Part shown: one piece after another, positions 8,909 through 19,063 of the stretch
How the letters are laid out: every line of letters begins with the position of its first letter
Numbering within the stretch: position 1 is the stretch's first letter
Notes under the pieces: model-generated
The model's input: the letters and a program-made list of their open reading frames with translations, nothing else
What the model was told of the DNA's origin: nothing
The model's database searches: none
Position numbers and translations under genes: made by a program
From: Cherax quadricarinatus
Taxonomy: Eukaryota; Arthropoda; Malacostraca; Decapoda; Parastacidae
Assembly: GCF_038502225.1 (NCBI RefSeq)
Contig: NC_091323.1
Location: forward strand, 19,615,003 to 19,679,002
Direction of reading: 5' to 3'
Length of the DNA stretch: 64,000 nucleotides

Positions 8909-9227
8909 AAACATTAGGAAAGGCCTGAGCTTGCTACCATCTGCAGCTCATAAGACTGCCATCCCCACGAGCCCCTTCGAGGTGGGGTAGATGGCAGACC
9001 AGAGGCCTAGCTTCTCCCTACGAGCCCCGTGAGGGCGGGGAATGTGACTAGGCCTGGGGACAGTTGGTCCCAAAGATGAGGAGGTACTTGTACCTCCTCC
9101 CATGGGAGACTTAAGTCTCGAGACACTCCCCAGATAGGGAGCCAAGGCCGGGTCACCACTACTTGGAAAAGACCCGGGCCGGGAGAATACCGGCGAATAA
9201 AAAAAAAAAAAAAAAAAACATTAGGAA
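8909..9227 (+). mobile_element. Short poly(A) retroposon with target-site duplication (SINE-like)
   Basis: A roughly 295-bp GC-rich insert (8921 to about 9217) ends in an A tract of about 18 bases. It is flanked by direct repeats reading AAACATTAGGAA (8909-8920 and 9216-9227; 10-12 bases depending on where the A tract ends). This is the hallmark of LINE-mediated retroposition. Internal inverted repeats (CCCCACGAGCCCCTTCGAGGTGGGG-type and CCTCCTCC/GGAGG) predict hairpins. I see no clear A/B box, so it may be the 3' end of a LINE or a SINE of other origin. It has inserted beside an (ATT)n run. Confidence 0.8.
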
Positions 9228-9335
9228 GAACCGAAGGTAAGGCAGGGCAGCACCTAGACTTAGTCTTAAGGAAGATAGTTTACCCGAATGTTTCCCGAGA
9301 GTCTGAGTATCCGCCTGGCTGCTAACATACACACT

Positions 9336-9612
9336 CTCAAAACTGATGACTAAGACACGTGAATAACACTTAGGTATCTTTATTGGCGAAATGTTTCGCC
9401 TGTGCGGCAGACTTCATCAGATGTATACAGAAGAGATTATCAGAGACAACAGAAATAGTGGAGAGGTAGTATGAGGCGATCAGTCACTCAGTCTTGATTG
9501 AAGAGAATCAGTCTCTTAGCCTAAAACAGCAGCAGGAGTCTGTAACACAAGCGAAACGCTTCGACAGTACAGATCCCTAAGTGTTGCACATGTGTCGTAG
9601 TCATCAACTGTG
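9336..9612. repeat. Inverted pair of stem-loop repeats
   Basis: The left arm (minus orientation, core 9375-9420) carries CTGATGAAGTCTGC and GGCGAAACATTTCGCC when read on the minus strand, followed by AATAAAGATACCTAAGTG. The right arm (about 9535-9612, plus) carries a decayed AAGCGAAACGCTTCG and the tail CCTAAGTGTTGCACATGTGTC. The outer ends pair as GATGACTAAGACAC with GTGTCGTAGTCATC. The middle, about 110 bases, is unrelated. Confidence 0.7.
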
Positions 9613-9759
9613 TAACATTTGTAATACGATATTCTCAATACTGTTTATGATGTACCATCTTTGATGAGAGTACTACTGTAATTATCGAATTCCAGCATCA
9701 CTTCTACTGTATCGTGCTCTACTTAACTACCGTTCAGTCATCATATTCTTATTACTAGA

Positions 9760-9850
9760 ATTACAATTCACCAAAAAATCCGTACTAGGGAGAGGGACTT
9801 TTTGACGACATTTCGGTCTGTTCTGGATTACTGTCAAGTCCCAATAGAGG
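9760..9850 (-). repeat. Diverged single arm of the GACCGAAACGTCGTC stem-loop family
   Basis: TTGACGACATTTCGGTCTG is close to the reverse complement of the GGACCGAAACGTCGTC core seen at 16.9, 33.3, 36.6 and 48.2 kb. The flanks are decayed. Confidence 0.45.
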
Positions 9851-10039
9851 CTAGAAGAGTAGAGAAGGCCAAATGATAATGCAAGTAGTAGTAGTAGCAG
9901 TAGCAGCGGTGGCAGTGGTGAGAATATTAGCAGTGACATTACTTTGAGTTGTCTATTTGTACGAGTTTGTCTTATTACCCTTAGTACATACGAAATATCA
10001 AGCGCCAATATTTGATCTTATATAACCCCCTTTTTCCCC

Positions 10040-10382
10040 AGTAATGTTGTTATCACTACATGGTTCATATACACAATAACAATACTAACTTCAGCCAGCA
10101 ATGTCATCACAACATGGTTCACACATACTAACAATACTAACTTCAGCCAGCAATGTCATTACAACATGGTTCACACATACTAACAATACTAACTTCAGCC
10201 AGCAATGTCATCACAACATAGTTCACACATACTAACTTCAGCCAGCAATGTCATTACAACATGGTTCACACATACTAACAATACTAACTTCAGCCAGCAA
10301 TGTCATCACAACATGGTTCACACATACTAACAATACTAACTTCAGCCAGCAATGTCATCACAACATGGTTCACACACACTAG
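10040..10382. repeat. Minisatellite, 52-bp unit, about 6.5 copies
   Basis: The unit runs ACATGGTTCACACATACTAA and continues through AACTTCAGCCAGCAATGTCA. One copy near 10216 lacks an internal segment. Copies are highly similar, suggesting recent homogenisation. Confidence 0.88.
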
Positions 10383-10470
10383 CAATAATAGCTTCACGCG
10401 GACACAGAAGTGTGGAGAACAAAACTTCCTTTGGATAACTTTCACTAAGTAAAACGTTTTCAAGCGTAAC

Positions 10471-11368
10471 TTTATTTCCAAGTAGAGCTCTTTCAAGCAT
10501 CACATCTATAAGTAGAGCTCTTTAAAGCATCACGTCTATAAGTAGAGCTCTTTCAAGCATCACGTCTATAAGTAGAGCTCTTTCAAGCATCACGTCTATA
10601 AGTAGAGCTCTTTCAAGCATCACGTCTATAAGTAGAGCTCTTTAAAGCATCACGTCTTTAAGTAGAACTCTTTCAAGCATCACGTCTATAAGTAGAGCTC
10701 TTTCAAGCATCACGTCTATAAGTAGAGCTCTTTCAAGCATCACGTCTATAAGAAGAGCTCTTTCAAGCATCACGTCTATAAGTAGAGCTCTTTCAAGCAT
10801 CACGTCTATAAGTAGAGTTCTTTCAAGCATCACGTCTATAAGTAGAGCTCTTTCAAGCATCACGTCTATAAGTAGAGCTCTTTCAAGCATCACGTCTATA
10901 AGTAGAGCTCTTTCAAGCATCACGTCTATAAGTAGAGTTCTTTCAAGCATCACGTCTATAAGTAGAGCTCTTTCAAGCATCACGTCTATAAGAAGAGCTC
11001 TTTCAAGCATCACGTCTATAAGTGGAGCTCTTTCAAGCATCACGTCTATAAGTGGAGCTCTTTCAAGCATCACGTCTTTAAGTGGAGCTCTTTCATGCAT
11101 CACGTCTATAAGTAGAGCTCTTTCAAGCATCACGTTTATAAGTGGAGCTCTTTCAAGCATCACGTCTATAAGTGGCGCTCTTTCAAGCATCACGTCTATA
11201 AGTGGAGCTCTTTCAAGCATCACGTCTATAAGTAGAGCTCTTTCAAGCATCACGTTTATAAGTGGAGCTCTTTCAAGCATCACGTTTATAAGTGGAACTC
11301 TTTCAAGCATAGCATCCCAAAGTAGAGCTCAAGCATAACGTCTCTAAGTAGAGCTCTTTCAAGTATGC
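10471..11368. repeat. Minisatellite, 30-bp unit, about 30 copies
   Basis: A nearly perfect array of AGTAGAGCTCTTTCAAGCAT plus CACGTCTATA, in strict 30-base register. Each unit has a GAGCTC palindrome. Because 30 is divisible by three and the minus strand lacks stops, a 222-residue frame (10642-11310) of repeated MLERALLIDV-type decapeptides is open. I treat that frame as incidental because it has no unique flanking coding sequence. There are no spacers, so it is not a CRISPR array. Confidence 0.92.
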
Positions 11369-11698
11369 AGTAAAAGCCCTGGCAGGTATGTACACTTGCG
11401 TACACATTCCTGCCAGTGTCATGTCCCTCAACTAATACCAACTTGTAGTGTCATGTCCTCCAACTAATACTTCACTGTTTTCCAACCACTGCATCCCTCC
11501 ACTAACATTATCAACTCCACTGTTACTCTCAAAAGACAAGCGGCGTAAACCGGCATGTGGTAATTTCAAAGGAATTTTTTGTTTACAGCGGAAAAGCCTC
11601 TATACATGAGGTTTTTCTCAAAATAAGTAAAATGCCGCATAACAAAGCTTTCCACTGTAATTCCACTGTAAAGTGTTTAGGACTTTCCACTGTCATTA

Positions 11699-11895
11699 TA
11701 CTCGCTGATCGTAGTGAGGTAGTCATGGGTGTGGGTGGGTGGGTGGGTCGATCGATCGTAGTGAGGTAATGACGGGTGTGGGTGGGTCGACCGTAGTGAG
11801 GTAGTCACGGGTGTGGGTGGGTCGACCGTAGTGAGGTAGTCACGGGTGTGGGTGGGTCGACCGTAGTGAGGTAGTCACGGGTGTGGGTGGGTTAA
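11699..11895. repeat. Minisatellite, 35-bp unit, about 5 copies
   Basis: The unit is GACCGTAGTGAGGTAGTCAC followed by GGGTGTGGGTGGGTC, with strong G richness. The last three copies are essentially identical. The G-runs could in principle form G-quadruplexes on the plus strand. Confidence 0.85.
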
Positions 11896-12513
11896 AGAAA
11901 CAAAAAGGGTCACATTCACCTCCTCAAGTTTCAACACAGGATATATACACCCAGAAGTGTATTTCTCTCAGCGTATTTCCTGGGAGAAATACACCTAGTT
12001 TAGGGATTAAAGTATTCTTGTCTGGTGGTGAACAGGTTACCGTGCAGCCTCAACACCCTAGTGTAATCAATACGCTGTAAGCCCCATTAACCAAAATCAA
12101 CCAACCTAGATTCAAAAAGTCAAAATAATCCCCTTCGATTCCTGTCAAATAATCAATCGGAAAATCAACCATTCAATCAATCAACTTTGCTATTACACCT
12201 ACACAACGTCAGAGACTGGCGTCCAGCATACAGTATATATTTACCACTATATTAAGAATGTATCGACAATGGCCACGCCCGTCAACACAGCTCTTAAAAC
12301 TCAAAAAATGAAGATCTAACATACGGAGGTGTGCGGGAGGGGGGTGGGGAAGGGTGTTAAAAAGCAGCTTATATCTATATACCATGGTTGCCAATGCTAA
12401 ACAAATTTGTTAGGAAATGTAAAAGTTGAGGCCAAACAAGTCTGCAGCCACTGATGAGATATTTGCTTGTGTTATAGGACTGTAAAAAACAGTGTTTCTC
12501 TTAACAAGCTGTT

Positions 12514-12720
12514 CATTATATTATTATTATTATTATTATTAGTACTGTCATGGGGAAGCGGTAAACACTTAATGGTTATAACCCCTCACAGTACCTGCCT
12601 AAAGGAAGGTAACTCTTACTGCGCTTGGGGAGTGCAAGGTAATTATGTGTGATCCAAGGAAGATAGTTCCAATTCCTCAGATCACGAACCCTTCCCCAGT
12701 ATCAAGATACTCCCATCTCC
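12514..12720 (+). repeat. Dispersed repeat D: (ATT)n head, GGATCAAGAGCCC-type body
   Basis: Starts with (ATT)n, then a block related to AGCGCTAAACCC..GGGTTATACAGCGCC, then GTGATCCAAGGAAGATAGTTCC and a diverged GATCAAGAGCCCTTC-type block. Related copies occur at about 18.9, 21.6, 28.7, 33.0, 34.5, 35.2, 44.3, 45.0 and 57.0 kb. No TIR or B box was identified. It is probably a short non-autonomous element common in this genome. Confidence 0.55.
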
Positions 12721-13384
12721 TTGAAGTGTACTCAATCAATAAAATATGAACGCGTCCCAGTAACATGTAGGGTGGATAATGTAGTACCTACTCTTCAAAG
12801 GAAGCGATGGAGTGGAAGCATATACTACAGTCTAATTAGGCTAACATAATTAACACTGTAATAATTACCTGTTTAATTTTGCAGGATAGCCAGGTTCAAC
12901 TTTTGGGCTCCTGTAATTTTTTAATGAAAGCCGCGAATCAGCGCCATCTATCCATATATGGAGCAAGCTTTTACACCCACCCACACTAACACACCTGTTG
13001 CTATACTTCCTTGTTTGGTTGACCACTGGAATAATTTATGAGGAGGCAGCAAGTGTTACTATTATTAAACATTAGAAAAATAATTATATAATGTGCAAAT
13101 TATTGAAACAAAACAACACTAGGAAAGCTTTGCTCCTCTGACTACAAAGAGGTAATCACAAACACAAAAAAAAAAGCCAAGTACTTATCGACAAGTACGT
13201 ATGACAAATAACTAAACAGACACACACACACTCCTGATACACTTCCTTCTAGAGGAACAACATTCGTAACAGGTTTTCCATCAACTACAACAACTCTCTC
13301 AATGAACAAACTCCGTGCCAGCAACTCAGCGTAAACCTCACACAGGAGGTAATATTTCCCAAGTTTTCTGCGACTTTCATGATA

Positions 13385-14230
13385 AAACCGTAAAAGAAAG
13401 GCTAGCCTAGTAGTAAAGAAAGCGAATGCCAGACTGAAATTCCTCTATAGACAACCACAGTGTCTACCTACTGAGGCTCGCAGGACCCTATGTCTAGCCC
13501 TTGCTCTTCATAGTACTCTGCCTTGATAAAAAACTGAAAGACAGACTGCAAATCACCCAGAACAAAATGGTAAGATTCATCTTGGACCTGGGTCCAAGAG
13601 AGCATGTAGGCCAGGATGAATTACAGCAGTTGGATATGCTGAATGTTGAAGACAGAGTAAAACAACTGAAGTTACATCATGTTTATAACATTGCTCACAG
13701 TGTCCAGAACATCTTGCTGCCAATTTTGTCAAGGCTAGGAACCAAAGCAATCATAGTACTAGGGAGAGAGCACAACTTTGTAGTACCCACAGTCAGTGGT
13801 CAGACTTCAAACATCTTTTATTGTACAACAATAAAGGAATGGAACAGACTGCCCGCACATGTCAAAGCCAGTCATGGCATGAACCAGTTCAAGAAGAGTG
13901 CCAAAAGGTGCCTGATGAATGTAGCTACAAAAAGGGAGGGGAATTTTTTATTTTTTTTAGCTAACACACGTGTAATTTTACCTTATTCCTAGTAATGACC
14001 CTCGTATTGTAGATAGTCTTAATGACCCTCGTGTAGTAGATAGTTTTTTTAGTATGATAATAAGATGTTATCTCCATTATAGAATAATAATAAGATATTA
14101 TAACCTTTATATTATAATAATAAGTTAAAAGGACCCCAATGGAAATGTCACTGTCTGACTTTTTTGGGTTATCCTAGGTACTTTACACATATGATAATCT
14201 ATGTAACTGTATTTGTGTATACCTGAATAA
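13385..14230 (+). pseudogene. LINE reverse transcriptase C-terminal fragment and 3' UTR
   Basis: Frame-broken remnant. The frame starting near 13404 reads VVKKANARLKFLYRQ and then TEARRTLCLALALHSTL before stopping near 13528. The adjacent frame (13501-13992) continues with LQITQNKMVRFILDLGPREH and later WNRLPAHVKASH. This is the arrangement of the post-RT 'thumb/connection' segment of CR1/L2-type LINEs (VQNKAARFI..., then W..LP...). All catalytic RT motifs are missing, so this is a 5'-truncated copy. The downstream AT-rich part ends in AATAAACTTATTTAG near 14225-14239. There is at least one frameshift around 13501-13530. Confidence 0.7.
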
Positions 14231-14239
14231 ACTTATTTA

Positions 14240-15060
14240 GCCAGTCTGCGGGTTGTGGCGGCGAGTTACAACACTTATTATATTCATCTGGAAGTGCGAA
14301 ACTCGTAGGGGTTATGCAGAGGCCCGTGGGAATTGGTAGTCAGGTTTCATTCAAAGGGGAAGGATGCTCAAAATCCTTTGATGATGAGCTCTTCACCACC
14401 ATGATGACAGCTGCCTTGAAGGAAAGATAATGGAAGCCGGTATTCATGCCCCGTGTACCGGCCGGATGTGTGGACTGTGCTTTCACTTAGTGGCCGCACT
14501 GTTCGTATGGTATGGTCGTAGCCATCACTTTGCACAGGCCTCCACCATCTCCGATAATTTCATAGCTTTATTATGCTCTCCAGACTTACCCTGTGGGAGG
14601 CTGCCAAAAGTTTAGACACACATAATGGATCGAGTGACTAAGCCTCTCACCCCCGGACACGCATTTTAACATTATATTGAGACGACGTATAACACTATAA
14701 AAAAGCAAAACATTGTCCCAATAAAAGCTTTTTCTACAGCTGTTGTCTTTCTCAACAACCTTCTCTTCGCGCATTTTGACGTCCACAACTAGGCAAAGGT
14801 TATCATACACACATTAAAAAAAAATCTTCCGTGTTATCCTTTAGTGGCTCTCTTATCCCATAACAGGAACATGCAAGAATTTTAGGACACTTTGAACTGA
14901 TGGTCTCCCCGCCCCACGGCTACTCTAAAATCTTTATCCATTTGACAAAAAGAGAAATCTCATTACAGGAAGATGAAAAAGTTGTCGTTTGAAGCCTCCC
15001 TTACATCGTTTTACGTTTTAATTATAAGAGCAAAAAATAAGAGACAGGTATGATGAGCGT
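14240..15060. other. Region without a recognised gene
   Basis: Unique-looking sequence with only short frames. I see no repeat structure, RNA gene or element boundary that I can support. Confidence 0.4.
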
Positions 15061-15065
15061 CCATT

Positions 15066-15400
15066 AATGTTTAGTTCAGTGTACCAGACACTGACAGTAA
15101 TAGTTCAGTGTACCAGTAGTCTTGCAGTCATCGTTCATTGTACTGGCTGTAACTGTTCAGTATACCGGACGTTAGTAATAACAGTTCAGCGTACCAGCAG
15201 TCTTGCAATAATAGTTCATCGTATGAGCTGTAACTGCTCAGTGCAGAAGATGGTAGCAATAATAGTTTAGTATACCATTTCAGAAAACTATAGTTCATTG
15301 TACTAAGTCTAATAGAAATAGTTCAGCATAATTAGTGCAGCAGTAATGGTTCAATGTGCCAGTAGTTAATTGAGTACTAATAGTTCAATGTTCCAGCAGT
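15066..15400. repeat. Degenerate tandem repeat with AATAGTTCAGTGTACCAG unit
   Basis: About ten decayed copies of AGTTCAGTGTACCAG with variable spacers of the form CAGTCTTGCAATAAT. Spacing varies between about 30 and 40 bases. No coding content. Confidence 0.6.
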
Positions 15401-15641
15401 CTCTCAGTAATAGAATCTGCCATCTAATACTAAGTGAACTAGTGCTGTATGCATTAGTGTTACAAATAAAGTTGTGCTTATTAGTGTTACTCCTAGTACT
15501 GTTTTGCAATCCCACCCTAACATACACGTCCCTAACTCTCACTCTTACCTTTATCAATATTCTCCCTCCAACCTATCATCGACCATCACCCTCACACCCC
15601 CATGCGGCAGAATTTGATAAAATAACTTATCACAATGTTAA

Positions 15642-16031
15642 GTAAAAGGACACAAATGCAACTAATGTGACATTTTATTGTGACAACGTTTCGCTCTCCA
15701 GGAGCTTTATCAATCCGTTACAAGCAATACACGGACACAAAGAATATATATAGGCTTAGACTGAGGTGTAATACTAGCGATAGTAGTAGTAATAATATTA
15801 GTTTTAGTAGTAGTAGTAGTAGTAGTAGTAATAGAATATGGTAGAACAATCAACTTGCACATAAGTAAAAGGTTATAAAAGCTATTACTTGGGTAGCATA
15901 AAAATAGGTTAGACAAATATTTCTTGTGTGTCCGTGTATGGTTTGCAACAGCTTGATAAAGCTCCTGGAGAGCGAAACGTTGCCACAATAAAATGTCACA
16001 TTAGTTGCACTTGTGTCCTTTTACTTAACAT
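15642..16031. repeat. Inverted pair of stem-loop repeats (CTCCAGGAGC subfamily)
   Basis: The left arm, read on the minus strand (15642-15722), and the right arm (15951-16031) both read GATAAAGCTCCTGGAGAGCGA, then AACGTTG, CACAATAAAATGTCAC and ATTAGTTGCA. The arms are nearly identical and separated by about 230 bases containing an (AGT)n run. The stem is GCTCCTGGAGAGC. A third, nearly loopless version of the same subfamily lies at 49305-49448. Confidence 0.85.
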
Positions 16032-16204
16032 GTTGTCGGTAATTCTACCAATATTAATACAACTTATCACAAGGCTGGTGCTCTGAAGTATGGAGGTTAC
16101 ACCACTTAGCTACAGCTAAGTGCATAGACTTATTCTGGGGTCTGGCTGTGTAACAAAAGAACTATGTACTTCGCCCGTTTGTAACCATGAACGAGTAGTA
16201 TTTA

Positions 16205-16555
16205 ATCAACAACAACACTGCGACTAGCCGAGGACTCGAACCCACGTCGTTCTGGATTGTCTCATGGTGAGCTAAAAATCACATGACGCTCTAACCCACA
16301 AGACCACTCAATCCTACAAAGAAAAAGCACCCAGCAGAGCTAGATGTTTTGCTGTGATCCGAGGATATACGGTGGTATGGGTGCCTCAGAGCTAATTTCA
16401 TTCTACTCCCCGTTTGATGTACTAGCCTCCACAAGTAATATATAATTTATTGTAACTACGAACGAGTAGTATTTAATCAACAACAACACTGCGACTAGCC
16501 GAGGACTCGAACCCATGTCGTACTGGTTAGAATGTCATGTGATTTCTCGCTCACA
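16205..16555 (-). mobile_element. tRNA-derived SINE, two tandem partial copies
   Basis: On the minus strand each copy contains a B-box-like GGGTTCGAGTCC or near variant (visible on plus as GGACTCGAACCC), followed by TCGGCTAGTCGCAGTGTTG. The first copy (16205-16440) also carries the tRNA-like upstream part and a conserved non-tRNA head containing AGCTCTGCTGGGTGC on the minus strand. The second (about 16453-16555) starts at ACTACGAACGAGTAGTATTT and is cut short. Confidence 0.7.
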
Positions 16556-16565
16556 GTATTGTTTT

Positions 16566-16566
<1 letters not shown>

Positions 16567-16639
<73 letters not shown>
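16567..16639. repeat. (TA)n microsatellite
   Basis: About 36 uninterrupted TA dinucleotides. They form the tail junction between two SINE copies, consistent with expansion from a SINE tail. Confidence 0.95.
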
Positions 16640-16641
<2 letters not shown>

Positions 16642-16845
16642 ATAACCACACTGCGACTAGCCAAGGAGTCGAACCCATGCTGCTTTGGCCCGCCTCATGG
16701 TGAGCGAAAGACACATGGCGCTCTAGTCCACGGGACCACACAATTCTCAAGAATAAAGCACCCAGCCAAGCTAGGTGTTATACTCGTCATCCGAGAACAT
16801 ACGGTGGTGTGGATGCCTCTGAGGTAATTTCATTCTACTCCCTGT
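16640..16845 (-). mobile_element. tRNA-derived SINE, near-complete copy
   Basis: Read on the minus strand it has a head (AGAATGAAATTACCTCAGAG), then a tRNA-like unit with an A-box-like segment (GTGGTCCCGTGGACTAGAG). The B box GGGTTCGACTCC follows, then CTTGGCTAGTCGCAGTG and a TTATTGATATATA tail. The tail runs straight into (TA)n. The spacing between the boxes suits an internal RNA polymerase III promoter. It is nearly identical to the plus-strand copy at 17131-17400. Confidence 0.75.
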
Positions 16846-16857
16846 TATAAATAACAA

Positions 16858-17010
16858 AAAAGGCACAATACCGTGACTGGAACGATACACAAATAACCCG
16901 CACATAGACGAGAGGAGCTTACGACGACGTTTCGGCCCGACTTGGACCATTTATAAAAACACACAAACAAAAAGGAGAGTAGGATGGGTATATATAGGCA
17001 GGAGGTGGAA
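16858..17010. repeat. Single arm of the GACCGAAACGTCGTC stem-loop family
   Basis: GGCACAATACCGTGACTGGAAC, CACAAATAACCCGCACATAG, GAGCTTACGACGACGTTTCGG, then CCGACTTGGACC. It matches one arm of the palindromes at 36.6 and 48.2 kb and the single arm at 33.3 kb. The second arm is missing here. Confidence 0.7.
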
Positions 17011-17025
17011 GCAGTAATTTGGTCT

Positions 17026-17400
17026 TTTGCTCACCATGAGGCAGGCCAAAGCAGCATGGGTTCGACTTCTTGGCTAGTCGCAGTGTTGTTATTGATCAAT
17101 ACCACTCGTTCGTGGGTACAATAATTTAAAATACTGCTCGTTGGGCTAGTACACCAAACAGGGAGTAGAATGAAATTAGCTCAGAGGCATCTACATCACC
17201 GTATGTTCTCGGATGACGAGTACAACGCCTTGCTTGGTTGGGTGCGTCATTCTTGAGAATTGTGCGGTTCCCTGGACTAGAGCGTCATCTGTCTTTGGCT
17301 CACCATGAGGCGGGCCAAAGCAGCATGGGTTCGACTCCTTGGCTAGTCGCAGTGTTGTTATTGATCAATACCACTCGTTTCGTGGGTACAATAATATATA
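17026..17400 (+). mobile_element. tRNA-derived SINE, two copies in plus orientation
   Basis: A partial copy (about 17030-17125) begins inside the tRNA-like unit (TTTGCTCACCATGAGGCAGG) and has a B box with one change. A fuller copy (about 17131-17400) has the head, an A-box-like GTTCCCTGGACTAGAGCG, the B box GGGTTCGACTCC, and the tail TTGATCAATACCACTCG plus TACAATAATATATA. These mirror the minus-strand copies at 16.2-16.8 kb across the stem-loop arm at 16.9 kb. Confidence 0.75.
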
Positions 17401-17401
17401 T

Positions 17402-17639
17402 GTGTATTCACCTATTTGTGGTTGAAGGGGTCGAGTCTTAGCTCCTGGCCCCGCCTCTTCACTGGTTGCTACTGGGTCCTCTCTCTCCCTGCTCCATGAG
17501 CTTTATCGAACCTCGTCTTAAAACTATGTATGGTTCACTTTCTAGGCTATTTCATTGCCTGAAAATCTATGACTGAAGAAATACTTCCTAACATCCCTTT
17601 GACTCGTCTGACTCTTCAACTTCCAATTGTGACCTCTTG

Positions 17640-17643
<4 letters not shown>
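17402..17643 (-). mobile_element. CR1-like LINE 3' end, 5'-truncated
   Basis: On the minus strand this matches the last roughly 240 bases of the CR1-like element at 23.7-26.8 kb, from CACAATTGGAAGTTGAAGA to CCACAAATAGGTGAATAC. It covers the C-terminal end of the reverse transcriptase and the short 3' UTR. There is an internal deletion near the TTTCATTGCCTG segment. The upstream end abuts a (TG)n tract, as in the copy at 22-23 kb. Confidence 0.8.

Positions 17644-17644
<1 letters not shown>

Positions 17645-17693
<49 letters not shown>
17645..17693. repeat. (TG)n microsatellite
   Basis: About 24 TG units bridging the CR1 fragment and the MITE copy that follows. Confidence 0.95.
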
Positions 17694-17698
<5 letters not shown>

Positions 17699-18081
17699 CG
17701 AATAGGTCAAACTTGCAATTTTGGCTTAAATATCAACGCTCTTCTTGCCGAATAAAGCAAAAGAAAATTTGTGCATGCAATAATTTCGCAAAAATCATTC
17801 TGAATCTAACGAAAAAATATATATCATTGTGTTTGTTTATTATTAAATTACTGTAAACTTATCTAAAATATATTTAGTTGCATTAGGCTAAATTAAACTG
17901 CGCGTGTTATGATAAGTTAGGTAATTTTTCTAAGATCCTTTTGGTACAAAATTATTATTTTTTACATTAACATAAATGAAAAAAAATATATATCTTTAAA
18001 CGTATAGGAGAAATTTTTTAGAAAGGACTTAATTTTAAACGAGTTCTTACTAATTGACCAATTTTAGCTCTTCGGCACGAC
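17692..18081 (+). mobile_element. MITE-like element with GTCGTGCCGAATA termini, copy 1
   Basis: About 390 bases ending in TTCGGCACGAC, with a decayed start (TTTGCCGAATAGG) that still matches the inverted terminus. The interior is AT-rich and shared with copies at 23.2, 45.6 and 46.0 kb, including AACTTGCGATTTTGGCTTAA-type, GCAATAATTTCGCAAAA and AAAGGACTTAATTTTAAACG segments. It has no ORF. The 3' end is followed by ATACACACACAC. The short terminal inverted repeats and lack of coding capacity fit a MITE; the superfamily is unknown. Confidence 0.7.
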
Positions 18082-18094
18082 ATACACACACACA

Positions 18095-18200
18095 CAAAGG
18101 CACAATACAGTGAGTGGAACAATATACACAAGAGAAAGAAATTTTTGACGTTTCAGTCATAAGTTTCACTCTCCTGTGTTCGGGTTAATTGTATATAAAT
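18095..18200. repeat. Decayed stem-loop family arm
   Basis: AAAGGCACAATACAGTGAGTGG, AATATACACAAGAGAAAG, then TTTTTGACGTTTCAGTC and GTGTTCGGGTTAATTGTAT. The order matches the GACCGAAACGTCGTC subfamily but with many changes. Confidence 0.5.
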
Positions 18201-18889
18201 TCCCTGTATATATCTCTGTACATTATCTATATACCAATATGTATATTCCTAGACCGTTTAATTGAATGTCAATATTTTGTTAAAATTTAATTACTCCATT
18301 ATTTGTCTATGTGCATCCTGGCTAAATGACTTGTAAACATTAAACACCACTGTATCATCCATACGGGTTTAGTGTATGTTAATTAAACTCTGGAATTAAT
18401 AATGTGGCGAAATCTATGATCTGAATTCTAGTACTTAACCTGGAATACGTGATTGCTGACTGCATTAATACTGACTAATGTGCTTGATTTAATATTGATC
18501 ATCTTACTGACATACTTAACGTTAGCCCATACACTACCATTACCCTTATCTCTATCCTTACCATTACCTTCATACCAACCCATACCCAATCACCATCACC
18601 CTCAACACTACTCGTACTATTTATTACCTTCACTCTCATACCAACCTAACAATATTATATTCCATTTCCAATTTATTTTTTAAAATCGTAACTTTCATTT
18701 TATGGTAATGTAGTCTTGTTTATATTGTCATGAATCATAATCTAAATCATATCTTACTAAGCAACTGTTATCCTACTAAGTAACTATCATCTTAGTAACT
18801 ATTGATAGAAGAAAATAATCATTTTTTTGCAATTAGATTCCAATAATTTATACCGAGAAGTTCTCTAGATGAACTCAGTAAGCATCAAG

Positions 18890-19055
18890 TCCAAAATTAT
18901 TAAATTTATGGGAAAGCACTAAAATCAGAGAGATCTTGCAGCACCTGGACAATAGGAGGTAGTTAGGTTTGATGGGAGGAAGGGGAAGGAAGCTCCAATT
19001 CCTCGGATCAATTGCCTTTAAGCGGTATCAAAGCACCACCAAAACGGTTGGTGCA
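18890..19055 (+). repeat. Dispersed repeat D copy
   Basis: GGAAAGCACTAAAATCAGAG, CAGCACCTGGACAATAGGAGG, CTCCAATTCCTCGGATCA, AAGCGGTATCAAAGCACC. The block order matches the other D copies. Confidence 0.55.
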
Positions 19056-19063
19056 TTTCCTTC

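Noticed and set aside
10471..11368. CRISPR-like array of 30-bp repeats
   Set aside because: Units are contiguous with no unique spacers, and the sequence context is eukaryotic and LINE-rich; it is a minisatellite.
16640..17400. Functional tRNA genes
   Set aside because: B boxes are present, but cloverleaf arms do not pair properly and the sequences are repeated with SINE tails.
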